NCBI GenBank assembly: GCA_024280885.1 | Contig: JAJRPF010000008.1 | Coordinates: forward strand, 75,707 to 139,706 | From: Planctomycetota bacterium | Lineage (GTDB): Bacteria > Planctomycetota > JAJSAM01 > JAJVHW01 | Length of the DNA stretch: 64,000 bases | Direction of reading: 5' to 3' | Shown here: positions 8,738 through 18,184 of the stretch, piece after piece | How the letters are laid out: the number at the start of each line of letters is the position of its first letter | Numbering within the stretch: the first letter of the stretch is position 1 | Made by a program: the position numbers and the translations under genes | Notes under the pieces: generated by a model | Database searches by the model: none | The model's input: the letters and a program-made list of their open reading frames with translations, nothing else | Told to the model about the DNA's origin: nothing

Positions 8738-10682
8738 CGCGCACCATCCCGTCGTCGGTTTCATCGCGGTCCATCGTCGAGAGCCGCCGGAGCATCTCGC
8801 GCACGTCGCGCATCCCGCCGATCGTGAACCAGACGATGACGATCAACGAGACGCCCGCCTGGATGATGAAGTACCACTTCCAGTACGTCGCCCAGATCTC
8901 CAGATCGACACTGTGCCCGAACGCGAGGCTCCAGATCGTACCGATCGCGAAGGCCCCGACCCAGAGCCCCGTCCAGGCATACGTCACGGCGTAGAGGACC
9001 TTGTCGCGAACGGAGAACTCCGGCGTGATACCGAGCACGCGCCAGCCTCTTGAAATGCTCTCATCCTCGATGATCTTCTCGCCGGGGATCGCGTGCGCGC
9101 CGCGCTTCAGCACAGCGTCGAGGTCGGGCGGTGGGCGTCGATCCAGGAGTGATCCGAGCACATAGAGGCAGATCGCGCTGCCCATCGAGACAGCCGACAT
9201 CTCCATGCCGTTCAGCGGGAACTCGCCTCCGTTGATCGCGTATTCCGCCCACACGAGTGGCAGCACGACACCCGCGATACCGATCAGCGCGCCGCCGCCG
9301 AGAGCCAGCCACGCGCCCAATTCGCGTCCTCCACGCCAGTAGAGCCCGCCGATGATCACGGACCCGGCGCCACCTGCGAAGATGGCGCCTGTGATCGCGA
9401 AGAAGAGCATGATGTGCTGTGTCTGCGGGACCTTCCACGAGAAGAGGAAGATGAACACGGCGACGGCGAGGATCGACCAGCGCAGCACGTTCAGATGCTC
9501 GTCCCTCGTGTACGGCTTGCCGCGGATTGGCAGCAGTACGTCCTGCACGAACATGCTGCCCCAGGAGTGCAGATACGTGTCGTGCGTGCTGACGAAGAGA
9601 CCGAGCATGACGGCGGCGAACGCGCCCATCAACCCGGCCGGAAGCAGCTTGGCGAGGGCAACGGGAATGCGCAGTTGATTGCGCAACGTCTCGGTCTCCG
9701 CTCCGTCGACGACGCCGTTGATCGACGTCGCAAGATCGGCGAAATCGGGGTGCTTCAGGACGACGTAGCAGAGCGCCGGAACCAGCGTGAGAACGAGTCC
9801 CTGTGGAATGCCACGCCAGCCCGCCAGCATGCCGCCCATCTTCGCCTCGTGCGCGCTCTTGGCCGACGTGCTGTACGCCTGCTCGCCTTGCCAGGCCATC
9901 CGCGAGTACATGAATCCGGCTACGCCGATCAGGAAGTACCAGAAGTTGAAGTCGGGTACGTTGCCGGTGTCGAACGCATCGAGGAATGACTTGCCTTCGG
10001 GACGATCGATGAACGTCTCGACGGCCCGATCCCAGCCGATGACGGAGAGCAGGTAGAGCGGCACGATCACGAAGATCACGTTTGCGAAGAGCCCCTGAAT
10101 GAAGTCCGTGATCATCACGGCGACCTGGCCGCCCGCGTAGACGAAGTAGAGCGCCGTGGAGAGCAGGAGCGCCATCAGGCAGGGGAACGTCGAGAGCGTG
10201 AGCGGCCCGATCGCGAACTCATCCGGAAGACCCATGAACGCCATGAAGAAGCGCGCACCGACGGCCGGGAAAATTCCGAAATTGATCAACCCCGCGAAGT
10301 AGGCGATCAGTCCTGCGAACACGCGGAAGCGTCGGCTGTAGCGGCGTTCGAAGAACTCGGGCAGCGTGAGGCAACGGGTCTGGCGGAAGCGATACGATAC
10401 CCAGCCCGATGCCGTGACAACGAGGATCACGATGCCCATGCTCTGGCCCCACCACGCCATCGTGAAGCCGGCCTCGAAGTTCATCTCGAAGTTGGCGACG
10501 ACGGTGATCGCGCCGAGTCCCGCCATCCCCGCGGCAACGCTGAGCATGTAGCGCCCCGCAGTGCGGCCCGCAGCGAGAAAATCGGCGACACTCCGCATGT
10601 AGCGCTTCGTGGCAATGACGGCCGCGAGCAGCGCCACGTACACGGCGGCGAGGATCACCCAGTCGATCGTCGCCATGTTCAT
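8727..10682 (-). CDS. Sodium:solute symporter family transporter
   Basis: 651 residues with about 14 hydrophobic segments and SSS-family features (LPEFFERRYSRRFR after the third helix, and a long central MAWQGEQAYSTSA stretch). Members of this family drive sugar or amino-acid uptake with Na+. The C-terminus has a soluble linker (about 520-560, RRPPPDLDAVLKRG) before two further membrane helices, longer than simple SGLT-type proteins. It lies 7 bp after the carbohydrate-binding lipoprotein and overlaps GH130, so it is very probably the importer of the mannoside processed by this operon. A second Met at codon 3 is an alternative start. Confidence 0.9.
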   Translation of the reverse strand: MNMATIDWVILAAVYVALLAAVIATKRYMRSVADFLAAGRTAGRYMLSVAAGMAGLGAITVVANFEMNFEAGFTMAWWGQSMGIVILVVTASGWVSYRFRQTRCLTLPEFFERRYSRRFRVFAGLIAYFAGLINFGIFPAVGARFFMAFMGLPDEFAIGPLTLSTFPCLMALLLSTALYFVYAGGQVAVMITDFIQGLFANVIFVIVPLYLLSVIGWDRAVETFIDRPEGKSFLDAFDTGNVPDFNFWYFLIGVAGFMYSRMAWQGEQAYSTSAKSAHEAKMGGMLAGWRGIPQGLVLTLVPALCYVVLKHPDFADLATSINGVVDGAETETLRNQLRIPVALAKLLPAGLMGAFAAVMLGLFVSTHDTYLHSWGSMFVQDVLLPIRGKPYTRDEHLNVLRWSILAVAVFIFLFSWKVPQTQHIMLFFAITGAIFAGGAGSVIIGGLYWRGGRELGAWLALGGGALIGIAGVVLPLVWAEYAINGGEFPLNGMEMSAVSMGSAICLYVLGSLLDRRPPPDLDAVLKRGAHAIPGEKIIEDESISRGWRVLGITPEFSVRDKVLYAVTYAWTGLWVGAFAIGTIWSLAFGHSVDLEIWATYWKWYFIIQAGVSLIVIVWFTIGGMRDVREMLRRLSTMDRDETDDGMVRDAP

Positions 10683-10689
10683 GCGCGCG

Positions 10690-11808
10690 CTACTTTCGCG
10701 TCACGCGACGGATCTTGCCGTCTTCGCGGATCACGAGGTCGTACGTGTCGTCGATCGGCGCGATCGCTTCCCAGCCCGTCTCCATCGACTGCCAGCGAGA
10801 CCCCATTACAAGCGGACCTCCGCCGATCTCCTGCAGTTCGCGCGCCCAACGGCCGTGACGCATCTGGAACGTCCGTTGGCGGTAGTAGAAATCGAAGAAC
10901 GCGGTGCGCACGGCGTCTTCGTGAGTGAGCAGCGGCAGGGGTCTCGGCGCGTCGTCGGGAGCGAACTCCACGATGCCCCAACGCTCCGGATAGTGCATCG
11001 CAACGAGACCCTGCGACGACCAGACCCAGTTGTCCTCGGGGAACGTCTTGCCGGTCCGGGCATCGATGGACTTGACGTATCCGTCGCCTGTCGGTTGAAC
11101 TCGCCATTGAACGCGCGAGAAGTTCACGCGCCAGCGATCGCCCGGCGCGGGCGGGCAGGCGGTACCCGCCGCCGCGGTGAGCGACTTCCACGGCCACGCC
11201 ACCTCGATCGTCCACCCGCGGTCAGTATCGGAGCCGTCGTTCACGGTACCGTTCGCATGCACCGCATGGAGCAGCCCCGGCGCATCCCACTCGTGAAGCG
11301 CCGGTCCTCCGTCGCGATACGGCTTCACGAGGAAGAGATCCCACACGGTGTTGAGCACGTTGATCTCGAGTTCGAAGTAGCCGTGTGTGTCGCCATCCGG
11401 GTCGATGAAGATTTCCCAGTCGTTCTCGTGGAAGATGATCGAGTCGCGCTCGGTGTACGTCGCCCAGAGGTGCGGCTCTTCCAGCTCCGCGGCAAAGTAG
11501 AAGTACGTGTCGTCCCAAGCCATCTTGCCGCGCGTGGAGAAGCGCGGATCAGCGTGTCCCGGACCCCGAATGTCCACGTACATCTCGGTCCACGTCGCGT
11601 GCGTCCAGGCGTCGTCGTCGAGTTTACCGTCGATCACGGGCGGAGACGTGAGTCTCGGGACACTGTACGTGCGCGGAGCGAACGGGATCGTCGGCTGGGG
11701 GAACTTTGTGTCGCGCCCCGCGATAGTCAGCCGTGGCGTCGTGACCGGCGACGCGCACGCACTGAGTGCGACGGCGCAGAGGACGGCCGAGAACGTGGAG
11801 CGAAGCAT
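10690..11808 (-). CDS. Lipoprotein with family-9-like carbohydrate-binding domain
   Basis: 372 residues. The ATG at 11808 begins a lipoprotein signal with lipobox LSAC (Cys18). Residues about 50-250 match the CBM9-like/DOMON-type sandwich found at the surface of glycan-using bacteria: PPVIDGKLDDDAWTHA, then DTYFYFAAELEEPHLWAT, DWEIFIDPDGDTHGYFELEI and GWTIEVAWPWKSL. The rest, to residue 372, is characteristic of the same family (a C-terminal DFYYRQRTFQ segment). First gene of the operon with the symporter, GH130 and GH38, so it likely binds or presents the mannoside outside the cell. It is divergent from the MFS gene over a 96-bp gap that must hold both promoters. Confidence 0.86.
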   Translation of the reverse strand: MLRSTFSAVLCAVALSACASPVTTPRLTIAGRDTKFPQPTIPFAPRTYSVPRLTSPPVIDGKLDDDAWTHATWTEMYVDIRGPGHADPRFSTRGKMAWDDTYFYFAAELEEPHLWATYTERDSIIFHENDWEIFIDPDGDTHGYFELEINVLNTVWDLFLVKPYRDGGPALHEWDAPGLLHAVHANGTVNDGSDTDRGWTIEVAWPWKSLTAAAGTACPPAPGDRWRVNFSRVQWRVQPTGDGYVKSIDARTGKTFPEDNWVWSSQGLVAMHYPERWGIVEFAPDDAPRPLPLLTHEDAVRTAFFDFYYRQRTFQMRHGRWARELQEIGGGPLVMGSRWQSMETGWEAIAPIDDTYDLVIREDGKIRRVTRK

Positions 11809-11904
11809 GGGGCCAGTGCAGCGCCTCGGCCGAGCCAGATCAACGGCATTCCGGAACAGGTCGCAAACGGATCCCGGATCGAGCGCGTGTAGGATCGGCG
11901 CGCC

Positions 11905-13218
11905 GTGCCCGGAACCACTCGTCCGCCGATTCTCGAACGCCTTGCGCTCCACCGTCCGGAGCTGCGCGCGTGGGCGATGTACGACTGGGGCAACTCGGCG
12001 TTCTTCACGACGATCGTGGCCACCGTGTTCCCGATCTACTTTCGTACGATCGTGGATGGTGCGATGTCGAAGCAGGAGACGACCCAGTTCTTCGTGTGGA
12101 CATCGGCAGCGGCACTCGGCTGCATGGCGATCACATCGCCGCTGCTCGGGGCACTTGCCGACCACTCTGGAAATCGGAAGCGCTGGCTCGCGGCTTTCCT
12201 CGCGTTGGGGGTCGGCTCGGTCGCCGGGATGATCTTCGTCGATGTCGGTGATTGGATACTCGGAGCGTGGCTCTTCGCGGGGGCGAACATCGGCGCCGCG
12301 GGCACGATGGTCTTCTACGACGCGCTGCTCCCGCACGTTGCACGCGATGACGAGATCGACCGATTGTCGATGGCGGCCTACGGACTCGGCTACCTCGGCG
12401 GCGGATTACTGCTCGCCGTTCAGCTCGCGCTCATCCTCCATCCCGAGTGGATCGGCGTCGAGAAGGGGTCCACGTTGCCGACGCGCATCGTGCTCTTCTC
12501 CGTTGCGATCTGGTGGCTCTCGTTCTCGATCCCCCTCTTTCGCAACGTGCCCGAACCTCGACCCGCGGCGAAGACCGAGTGCGACGCGCATCCGATCCTG
12601 GCAGGACTCCGCCGGCTCGCGCAGACCGCGCGGACGATCCCGCGTCACCGAGACGCGTTCTTGATGCTGCTCGCGTTCCTGATCTATGCGGACGGGATCG
12701 GGACAGTGTTCCGTATGGCCGCGCTCTTCGCAGACGAACTCGGTTTCGAGTCGAACGTCATCATCACGGCGCTCCTCCTGACGCAGTTCGTCGGCGTCCC
12801 GGCCGCGATGTTCTTCGGCTGGCTGGCCCCGCGCATTGGCCCGAAGCGAGCGATCATGGGCGCCCTCGTCATCTATGTCATCGCCTGTGTCGTCGGCTCT
12901 CAGATGCGGGAGACGTGGCATCTCTTCGCTCTCGCCGGACTGATCGCACTCGTACAAGGCGGCGCGCAGGGACTCTCAAGGTCGCTCTACGCGTCGATGG
13001 TGCCGCGCGAGAAGTCAGCCGAGTTCTTCGGGATCTTCGCCGTCAGCGACCGTGTCGCCGGTGTCGCCGGTCAGTTGCTCTTCGGTGCGATGATCGCGAT
13101 CGCGGGGTCGACGCGGATCGCGGTCGCGTCGATCTCCGTCTTCTTCGTCATCGGAGGTCTCGTACTCGCGTTCGTGAACGTCGATGCCGGTCGGCGCGCT
13201 GCGAAAACTACGGACTGA
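11905..13218 (+). CDS. MFS transporter, UMF1/Atg22-like
   Basis: 437 residues with 12 hydrophobic segments. The opening AWAMYDWGNSAFFTTIVATV and the central DGIGTVFRMAALFADE are characteristic of the UMF1 (vacuole effluxer Atg22-like) branch of the major facilitator superfamily. The start is a GTG at 11905; a TAGGAT box ends 9 bases before it, so it may have a very short leader. Substrate unknown; Atg22 homologues export amino acids in yeast, bacterial ones are mostly uncharacterised. It is divergent from the mannoside operon and could contribute to sugar or metabolite export, but this is only positional. Confidence 0.87.
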   Translation: MPGTTRPPILERLALHRPELRAWAMYDWGNSAFFTTIVATVFPIYFRTIVDGAMSKQETTQFFVWTSAAALGCMAITSPLLGALADHSGNRKRWLAAFLALGVGSVAGMIFVDVGDWILGAWLFAGANIGAAGTMVFYDALLPHVARDDEIDRLSMAAYGLGYLGGGLLLAVQLALILHPEWIGVEKGSTLPTRIVLFSVAIWWLSFSIPLFRNVPEPRPAAKTECDAHPILAGLRRLAQTARTIPRHRDAFLMLLAFLIYADGIGTVFRMAALFADELGFESNVIITALLLTQFVGVPAAMFFGWLAPRIGPKRAIMGALVIYVIACVVGSQMRETWHLFALAGLIALVQGGAQGLSRSLYASMVPREKSAEFFGIFAVSDRVAGVAGQLLFGAMIAIAGSTRIAVASISVFFVIGGLVLAFVNVDAGRRAAKTTD

Positions 13219-13227
13219 GCCTGCGCC

Positions 13228-14799
13228 TCACCGTCGGGACGGCGGTTTGTGATCGCGCCGATGGATGACGTTCGAGAACGTACGGTAGAAGTAGCGCAGC
13301 AGGATGACCCAGAGCGACGAGCCGCGCTTCGAGCCGCCGTGCAAGAGGATGCGTAGATCGCGTTGATCGCCGGGCGAGAGCAGACCGCCTTCGAGGATGT
13401 GTTCCTCGTGCGACTCCATCGCGTCCTCCAGGCGCTGCTCGATCGCTGTGCGTAGCTGTTCGAGGAACTCCTTCGAGACGGGGTCGCGCTGCTCCGACGC
13501 CAGCGTCGCCAGATGGGACATGACGAGCGCCGCCTTCTTCATCGCATCCGCGGGCGTCGGGGAGGCGTCGAGTTCCTCGAGCAACTGCTTCACGAGTCGC
13601 TTTAGCCCCTCGAGCTGTTCATCTGAGAGAGCGAAGGCCTTCGCCGCGTCGAGGTCCTCGACTTCGATGTAGAGATGCGCGAGGCGTTGGATCTCGTTGC
13701 CGTAGCTCTTCTTCAACTCCTTCCCGATCTCCGCCTGCTCGAACTCGACACGCTTCAACTCGTAGCGAATGCTGGAGCGCATCTCGTCGTCGGGTGCGTT
13801 GCGCAGGCCACGTGTGAGATGACTGCGGCGCTCTCGCAGTTGGACGATGCGCTGACTGCGACGCGTGGCGGTCGACGTGTCCAACTCCAATCGATCGTGG
13901 ATCCACTGATCGGTTGCGAAGACGTGTGCGTGTCCGAGCTTCAGGCAGTGCAGTCTGATCCGGTCCCCGAGCGCTTCACGGACGCGGCCCGGATCGATGC
14001 GTGCCGCGCCATCGGTGACCAGCAGGACTTCGGCGCCGGTCAGCATGCGCTGCTCGCGAATGTCCTCGCATGCCGTCAGGATCGCCTTCTCGAGACACGT
14101 GCCGTTGCCGAGTGTCGCCTGTCGCGCGATGCGACGGATGAGCGCCTCGTACGAGCGTCGGTCGAGCGCCGTTTGCCTCGCGCCGACATCGACGTCGAAC
14201 GTGCGGAAAGTGATCTCGCCCAGTTCCCGTTCGTTCTCACGCAGAAAGCGCAGAACTGCGGCCTTCGCGAGTGCGAAGCGATGGTGAAGCGCCATCGAGC
14301 GCGACGTGTCCAGCAGAACGTAAATCTTCTGCTTCGACGGGTTCGGCGAGAAGTCGTCGTCACCGGACTCGATCGCGCGGATACGTGGCGCCTTCGCCAT
14401 CGGAAACCAGAGCGTGCGGTCCGCGAACCGCCGGATGAACGCCTCTTCCGGAAGCAGCCATTGCCATGAGTAGAGATATCGGACGTCGCTCCACGAGCGG
14501 ATGTACTCGGCCTCGTACTCTTCCCCGGCGGGCACCTCGACGATTTGCGCCTCCGACTCCGTCGGAGCGGGCGCGTCCGGTGCGTCGAGCGCCGGCGCGA
14601 GGTTCATCATCGGCGCGAGTTGCTTGCCGAGCTCGCTGTCACTGCGCGCGAGGATACGGCCGATCTCGTAGACCGCGGCGAAGCCCGGCGGGAGCTGCTC
14701 CTCGAGATTCTCGAAGAGCCCGAGCTCTTCCATCTGTTGAAGGAAATCGGAATAGGACGTGACGTGCTCGAGATCGGGCGGCGCCACTGCGGGACTCAT
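13228..14799 (-). CDS. VWA-domain protein partnered with MoxR-type ATPase
   Basis: 523 residues. A von Willebrand A domain in the middle carries an intact metal-ion-dependent adhesion site: DTSRS near residue 163, a Thr around 230 (GNGTCLE) and VTDGAARID further on. N-terminal about 140 residues are a helical and acidic linker region; the C-terminal 200 residues are predicted coiled coil (RRSQRIVQLRERRSHL, KRVEFEQAEIGKELKK). There is no signal peptide or membrane segment. It overlaps the ATPase gene upstream by ATGA, the usual RavA-ViaA-like layout, in which the ATPase and VWA protein act together as a chaperone that assembles or remodels a target complex. The target cannot be inferred. Confidence 0.86.
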   Translation of the reverse strand: MSPAVAPPDLEHVTSYSDFLQQMEELGLFENLEEQLPPGFAAVYEIGRILARSDSELGKQLAPMMNLAPALDAPDAPAPTESEAQIVEVPAGEEYEAEYIRSWSDVRYLYSWQWLLPEEAFIRRFADRTLWFPMAKAPRIRAIESGDDDFSPNPSKQKIYVLLDTSRSMALHHRFALAKAAVLRFLRENERELGEITFRTFDVDVGARQTALDRRSYEALIRRIARQATLGNGTCLEKAILTACEDIREQRMLTGAEVLLVTDGAARIDPGRVREALGDRIRLHCLKLGHAHVFATDQWIHDRLELDTSTATRRSQRIVQLRERRSHLTRGLRNAPDDEMRSSIRYELKRVEFEQAEIGKELKKSYGNEIQRLAHLYIEVEDLDAAKAFALSDEQLEGLKRLVKQLLEELDASPTPADAMKKAALVMSHLATLASEQRDPVSKEFLEQLRTAIEQRLEDAMESHEEHILEGGLLSPGDQRDLRILLHGGSKRGSSLWVILLRYFYRTFSNVIHRRDHKPPSRR

Positions 14800-16100
14800 T
14801 TCCAGTGGTCATCCGGGTTGAAGATCTGATGCACTTCGTCCAGGAGGCGCGCACGCAGGAGACGGATCTCGTCGGTGAGCGGCGTGATCGACTCGAGGTA
14901 CTCAGTCAGGAGACGCCGGTTGTGTTCGGCGCTCGTCTCACCGAGCCCGAGCTTCTCCTTCGCCCACGTGACCAGAGTGCGCTTGACGACCGCTGATGCC
15001 AGCTCCGCGATCGGCTGCGCGAGCAGGGAGGGATCGTCCTGGACCCGGTCGAGAACGTCCTGCAACTCAAGCAGGTTGTGTAGTTGCTCGAAAGCGTCTG
15101 ACGCGAGGTAGTGATTGCGCAGACTCTCGTGGGCGCGCTGGAATATCTCGCGCTCTTCGCGCACGCCCGCCGTGCACAGAAGGATTGGCATCTTCCCGAC
15201 GTCCTCGAGTCGCACTTCCATCCGACGATTCATGACGGCGACGGCGCGCAACGCATCGAGTGTCTTCGCCTGCGTGCGCGGCGAAATGTAGAAGTCTGGC
15301 TGCCCGCCGCCGCCTTCCTGTGCGCGCTGCTTGCGTGCACGACGGAGGAGCGTTTCGTAGTGCCGCAGCACAAGGTTTGCAAAGAACATGACCTCGGCGG
15401 GGACACGGACCGTGTGCTCCGGATCGTGCCCGCGGATGACGGTCGAGAGTTTCGTCAGCGTCTTCCACGCGATCTTGCGTTCCGGTATCGCGATGCCGCC
15501 GCGGTGCAGGACGAACTGCTGCGAGATGCGGTACATGTAGAACGGTTCACGGTCCGGCTCGATCACGGCCTTGTAGAGGAAGCGATCGAGGACAGCCTCC
15601 GTCACCTCGGTGACACGGATGTAGTTGGCCGCGCCGATGACCGTGTGGATCTGCGCCGGGACATCCTGGATACCGCGCACGAGGCGGCGTTCGTTCAGCG
15701 TGGTGAGGAGCGCGCGCAGCGTGTAGTCATTGGCGTCGAAGATCTCGTCAATGAAGCCGAGTTCGCTCTCGATGAGTGAGCCCTCGGTGTTGTGGATGAT
15801 CCGCCCGCGCTTGAGCTCTTCGAGGTCGAGGCCGCCGAAGTACGTATCGGGCTGCTGCTCCTTGCTGGCCTGCATGCGGAAGATGCGTGGCCCTTCGAAC
15901 ATCGCGAAGATCTGGTTCGCGAGGAGCGACTTGCCGACGCCGGTGCGCGCCGCGAGCAGGACGTGCTCGCGCGTGAGGAACGCACCGAAGATCTTCTTGA
16001 TGACATCGGAGCGATTGATCGCGCGCCGTTCGCAGAACGACATCGCCTGTCGAATCTCGGTGACGGCGCCGTCGAGTTCCGGGGGGAGCTGGGTATCCAT
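14796..16100 (-). CDS. MoxR-family AAA+ ATPase (RavA-like)
   Basis: 434 residues from ATG 16100; an in-frame GTG six codons upstream (16118) is the alternative. Walker A is AARTGVGKS near residues 49-57, which fits the [AG]x4GK[ST] P-loop rule. Walker B is LGFIDEIFDA near 112, sensor 1 is VIGAANY and a sensor-2 lid follows. The RavA-type marker is the QQPDTYFGGLDLEELKRGRI segment. C-terminal 150 residues form a helical domain. Co-transcribed and translationally coupled with the VWA gene. Such pairs act as chaperone-like motors in respiration, cofactor insertion or stress; which of these applies is not visible from the neighbours. Confidence 0.9.
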   Translation of the reverse strand: MDTQLPPELDGAVTEIRQAMSFCERRAINRSDVIKKIFGAFLTREHVLLAARTGVGKSLLANQIFAMFEGPRIFRMQASKEQQPDTYFGGLDLEELKRGRIIHNTEGSLIESELGFIDEIFDANDYTLRALLTTLNERRLVRGIQDVPAQIHTVIGAANYIRVTEVTEAVLDRFLYKAVIEPDREPFYMYRISQQFVLHRGGIAIPERKIAWKTLTKLSTVIRGHDPEHTVRVPAEVMFFANLVLRHYETLLRRARKQRAQEGGGGQPDFYISPRTQAKTLDALRAVAVMNRRMEVRLEDVGKMPILLCTAGVREEREIFQRAHESLRNHYLASDAFEQLHNLLELQDVLDRVQDDPSLLAQPIAELASAVVKRTLVTWAKEKLGLGETSAEHNRRLLTEYLESITPLTDEIRLLRARLLDEVHQIFNPDDHWK

Positions 16101-16192
16101 GGCCCAGCAGTCTCCCACGCCTGAGGCGCCCGGGGCAAACCCGACGTCGTAAACCTGACGTTCGATTGACGGGGAAGGGAGGGCGGCGTGCG

Positions 16193-16633
16193 TCAGCCGT
16201 TGATGATGGCGAGCGCCTCGTCGGCGGTGCTCGCCTTGGCGAGCCTGGAACGCCGTTCGGGGTCGTTCAGGAAGCCGCAGAGTTCGCTGAGCAGCGCGAG
16301 GTGGGCGTTGGTCTGCTCGTCTGCCGAGACCAGGAGGAAGACGAGATTGACGTATCCCCCGTCGATCGAGAGGAAGTCGATCCCGTCCGGCGCGACGCCG
16401 AGCGCGAGAAGTGGCGTCGTGACTCCCTCGACGCGGGCGTGCGGAATGGCAACACCACCGCCGATGCCCGTGGTGACCTCGTCTTCGCGGCGGAGTGTCG
16501 CCGTGCGGACACGGTCGCGCAGGTCGGGGGAGAGCGGCAACTCCGTCAGGAGCTCTTCGATCGCAGCGATGCGCTCGGTTGCAAGGAGAGGGGCCCGGAT
16601 GCGATCAACGCGCAACACTGTGGAGAGTGCCAT
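16193..16633 (-). CDS. PTS EIIA-type (fructose/PtsN) domain protein
   Basis: 146 residues, one EIIA fructose/mannitol-type domain. The phospho-acceptor is His65 in GGGVAIPHARVEG; downstream FLLVSADEQTNAHLALLSEL is the other family signature. No other PTS genes occur in the window, so it is more likely a regulatory PtsN-like protein than a sugar permease part. No Shine-Dalgarno sequence precedes the ATG; a TAGCCT box lies six bases before it, consistent with a leaderless transcript. The MoxR-VWA operon follows after 92 bp on the same strand. Confidence 0.88.
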   Translation of the reverse strand: MALSTVLRVDRIRAPLLATERIAAIEELLTELPLSPDLRDRVRTATLRREDEVTTGIGGGVAIPHARVEGVTTPLLALGVAPDGIDFLSIDGGYVNLVFLLVSADEQTNAHLALLSELCGFLNDPERRSRLAKASTADEALAIING

Positions 16634-16645
16634 GCCCGGAGGCTA
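16634..16645 (-). promoter_or_regulatory. Putative -10 box of a leaderless EIIA transcript
   Basis: TAGCCT (16645-16640) lies six bases before the ATG at 16633 and no Shine-Dalgarno sequence is present between. The same spacing is seen at four other genes of the window that lack a ribosome-binding site. Single-site evidence is weak; the recurrence gives it weight. Confidence 0.35.
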
Positions 16646-16685
16646 TCTCAGGGCGCCGACACCGCTGCGGTGCAGAATCGAACAC

Positions 16686-16713
16686 GGCCCGCAGATCCGA
16701 AGATCTGCGGGCC
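16686..16713 (-). terminator. Perfect 12-bp hairpin with UUCG loop, possible RNA 3' end
   Basis: On the minus strand the stem GGCCCGCAGATC closes on the loop TTCG, giving the canonical C(UUCG)G tetraloop, then GATCTGCGGGCC. The following minus-strand bases (GTGTTCGATTC) are only mildly T-rich, so intrinsic termination is plausible but not strong. It sits 53 bp upstream of the EIIA start codon and could end the putative minus-strand RNA before that gene. Confidence 0.45.
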
Positions 16714-18184
16714 GCGGCGCCGGATGGTTGGACGTGCAAACTGCGTCGATGCGCCCCTTCAGGGGTTCTCGTACGACGGGACGTCATCCGTGCGGTGTCG
16801 CCACCGCGCCGATCGACCCTCGCAGGGTTGTACCCGCCTCTCGGAGTTCCCCTCCGGACGTCGTAGTGGCGTATTGGTTTCGCCACCCCCTCCTCGTCGT
16901 TTTCACGACCGCGAGGTCTTCCGTCGTCCGTCCGGTCTCGAACGCAAGCGTCCGAGACGACTCCCACAGGCTTGGGCTGCCCTCTCAGGGTTCAGTCCTC
17001 ATCGCCGATCCGAAGACCGAAGTCTCCGAATGCCCCTCGTGGAGTTCGGCGCCCCTACAACGACATGGGCAACAGGGTCCGCTCAACCCGGGCTTGCCTC
17101 ACCCGGCACGTTCCGTCCGCGGGGTTTCTCGCCCCCTCGACGGTTTACTCCCCTGCCACCTTGCGACCTCAAGGGTCGCTGCCATTCATGGGGTTTCAAG
17201 TCCCGCATCCGTCGTCCGTCACGGTTGCCGCATCTTGCGACGCGGCGAGCAGTCGAACTCGCTGCGATCCAGTCTCATACTCTGAGGAACATGAGGCCGA
17301 ACGCTTCGAGTCGGCGTGCCCATCGCCGTGGCTTTCGCGATCCAACGCGCCCGAGGGCGTGCCGAACCTTCCGGAACGGGGTTCCCCGCGGGAGCTGCTC
17401 CACCAGTGATCGCGGTGCGCGGGCGCGAGACCCTTACTGTCGTCTCCGCGTCGCTTGCCCTCCAGACTCGGCGCACCCACAAGTGAGTTCGCGTTGTCGT
17501 CGAGGCCGGCGTTGCGGAGTCCGACCCGCTCCCACGATGGCCTGACCCAAAAAGGGCCAGGGGTTCCGTTGGGGGCTGTCTGCATCGATGAGACACAACT
17601 TGGCGCCTCCCGATACGGTCATCCCAAGCACCGCCGGCACGCTGCAAGGGACAGGAGAGTTCCCAGGACGCAAGTCCCTTCGCGCTCCGCTTCGTGCCTG
17701 CCGTTCCGCCCAGTTGCCCGGGCCGTCTGGCAAGCGCTCCGCGGCGCCCCTCCAATTCGATCGGAATTTCAAAGATCCGCTCTGTCGAGCAGGTTTCGGC
17801 GCAGTTTACCTCGCCCAACCACGAGAGAATCTAGGACTCCAGAAGTTCCCGGTCAAACGCGAAAGTATTCAACAATGTCTCTCCACAATTCACTGTTGAG
17901 AGCGTGTTGGAAACCGTTCCGGCGCGCTTCACTCCGTAACGTGAGTCGAGTCAGTGGTTTCCGACCAAGGTGTCTCCAGCGGGGCCGTTCGGTCGTTGCA
18001 ATCGCCTTCGATTTGCAGTCGAGCGGAGCCATGGGTTCCATCCCGGAATTTTTCTGCCTCGGCCTACGGATCCACCGCTGTGGATAACTCCCGCCGGCGC
18101 CGCTTGCCCAATTCCCTCTCGTCGCTCGAAACGGGCTTGACGCGTGCCATCAGAGCCCCGCAACATGTGCACTTCCACGGAATG

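Noticed and set aside
14796-16100. Degenerate Walker A (first Gly replaced by Ala) in the MoxR ATPase
   Set aside because: AxxxxGKS still obeys the general [AG]x4GK[ST] rule, so there is no reason to think the ATPase is inactive.
16660-16700. tRNA T-arm-like string TTCGATTC on the minus strand
   Set aside because: The flanking bases do not pair as a T-stem and no acceptor, D or anticodon arm can be built around it.
16188-17818. Long open frames on both strands in the region 16.2-17.8 kb (365, 199 and 145 codons)
   Set aside because: They lack motifs and Shine-Dalgarno sequences and one runs antisense through the EIIA gene. They look like stop-poor frames in GC-rich, hairpin-rich DNA.
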